Below, piece by piece: positions 32,684 to 32,973 of a DNA stretch of 32,973 nucleotides. The DNA comes from FEN-1297 sp046705645 (GTDB lineage: Bacteria > Bacteroidota > Ignavibacteria > Ignavibacteriales > Ignavibacteriaceae), in the NCBI GenBank assembly GCA_046705645.1, contig JBJKQE010000081.1, positions 1 to 32,973 on the forward strand, written 5' to 3'. Every line of letters starts with the position of its first letter. Positions within the stretch are counted from its first letter, which is position 1. The position numbers were made by a program, and so were the translations under genes. The notes beneath the pieces were generated by a model. It was not told the DNA's origin. It made no database searches and worked only from the letters and a program-made list of their open reading frames with translations.

Positions 32684-32973
32684 TTATTTGATGCTGTCGG
32701 CAAGTTTATCGAACATTTCGTTCCAGCCAATACCGGTCATATCTTTCATTGAGCCGGCGGGAAGTCCTCTGTGAATTAGAGTCATTTCCGTTTTACCGTT
32801 AATTTCTTTCAGCAATACGGTAATTTCCACTTCAAGTGGGAAATCACCCTGCATCCCGTAGTGGGAAGCTGGTACGACATTACCGTGCTCGTCGGAAAAG
32901 CAATCGGTGCAAACCAGTTTTTTATTTGGAATAATTTCTTTATAAACACCTGTAATCCAGACATCTTGTCCTT
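32684..32973 (-). CDS. SRPBCC / AHSA1-like protein (partial, 5' end outside)
   Basis: The frame is open from the right edge to TAA 32684-32686, giving 95 residues plus the stop. It reads DVWITGVYKEIIPNKKLVCT, then a DEHGNVVPASHYGM insertion, LEVEITVLLKEINGKTEMTL, and a final GIGWNEMFDKLADSIK helix. This is the C-terminal two thirds of another AHSA1-like SRPBCC protein. The end is very similar to that of the gene at 32172-32663 (FDKLADS), pointing to tandem duplication. It is the most upstream operon member visible. Confidence 0.85.
   Translation of the reverse strand, partial: GQDVWITGVYKEIIPNKKLVCTDCFSDEHGNVVPASHYGMQGDFPLEVEITVLLKEINGKTEMTLIHRGLPAGSMKDMTGIGWNEMFDKLADSIK

Noticed and set aside
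1..32973. CRISPR arrays, rRNA and tRNA genes, prophage or secretion-system clusters
   Set aside because: No regularly spaced repeats, no recognisable RNA gene sequences and no structural or transposase genes were found on either strand.

Overview
The window is AT-rich chromosomal DNA in which most genes stand alone or in short runs. It carries lipoprotein and signal-peptide genes, a lipoprotein alpha-2-macroglobulin next to penicillin-binding protein 1C, a GH18 chitinase, a DUF4965-type 'glutaminase', many small SRPBCC proteins, and strong GGAGG-like ribosome binding sites. Together these suggest a Bacteroidota/Chlorobi-group bacterium, most like the Ignavibacteria. This placement is inference from gene content and codon use; no rRNA or other marker gene is present. 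I see no tRNA, rRNA, CRISPR array, transposase, phage gene or recognisable defence system.

Layout. 1-6753: the 3' end of a radical SAM/DUF4070 gene, then VOC, YtxH, SpoIIE/PP2C phosphatase, DinB, a DUF1684 lipoprotein, a stand-alone CBS pair, a PGPGW membrane protein and an aldo/keto reductase. 6754-7514: a long intergenic region with three separate inverted-repeat elements. 7515-11180: a radical SAM enzyme with a C-terminal cysteine cluster, a palindrome-rich intergenic region (8810-8969), a dienelactone hydrolase and a patatin-like lipase. 11242-15654 (minus strand): GH18 chitinase, SnoaL-like lipoprotein, YciI-like protein, then a translationally overlapping pair made of a TIM-barrel glycosidase-like protein and an SRPBCC protein. 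15885-16610: an uncharacterised protein with a HELLE motif, preceded by a 10-codon leader ORF. 16632-29250 (minus strand): S9 peptidase, pbpC, alpha-2-macroglobulin (1791 aa, thioester CVEQ intact) and the DUF4965 protein. 29490-32973 (minus strand): a tight operon of four SRPBCC/AHSA1 paralogues, a RibD_C/DHFR-like reductase and a DoxX protein.

The most unusual spot is inside that last operon. One SRPBCC gene is split: its N-terminal part ends near 31860 and its C-terminal part resumes near 31109. Between them lies about 0.75 kb of clearly more GC-rich DNA. This insert carries a second, foreign-looking DHFR-like gene, complete except for one in-frame TGA where family members appear to have Trp. 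Both junctions coincide with an 8-bp inverted repeat (AACATCGG / CCGATGTT). Either a small foreign fragment landed in a paralogous operon, or the assembly is chimeric here; reads across the junctions would decide.

Functionally, the alpha-2-macroglobulin and PBP1C probably act together in envelope defence and repair. The chitinase, S9 peptidase and DUF4965 protein are exported and suit growth on polymers. The SRPBCC/DHFR/DoxX operon has no established role.
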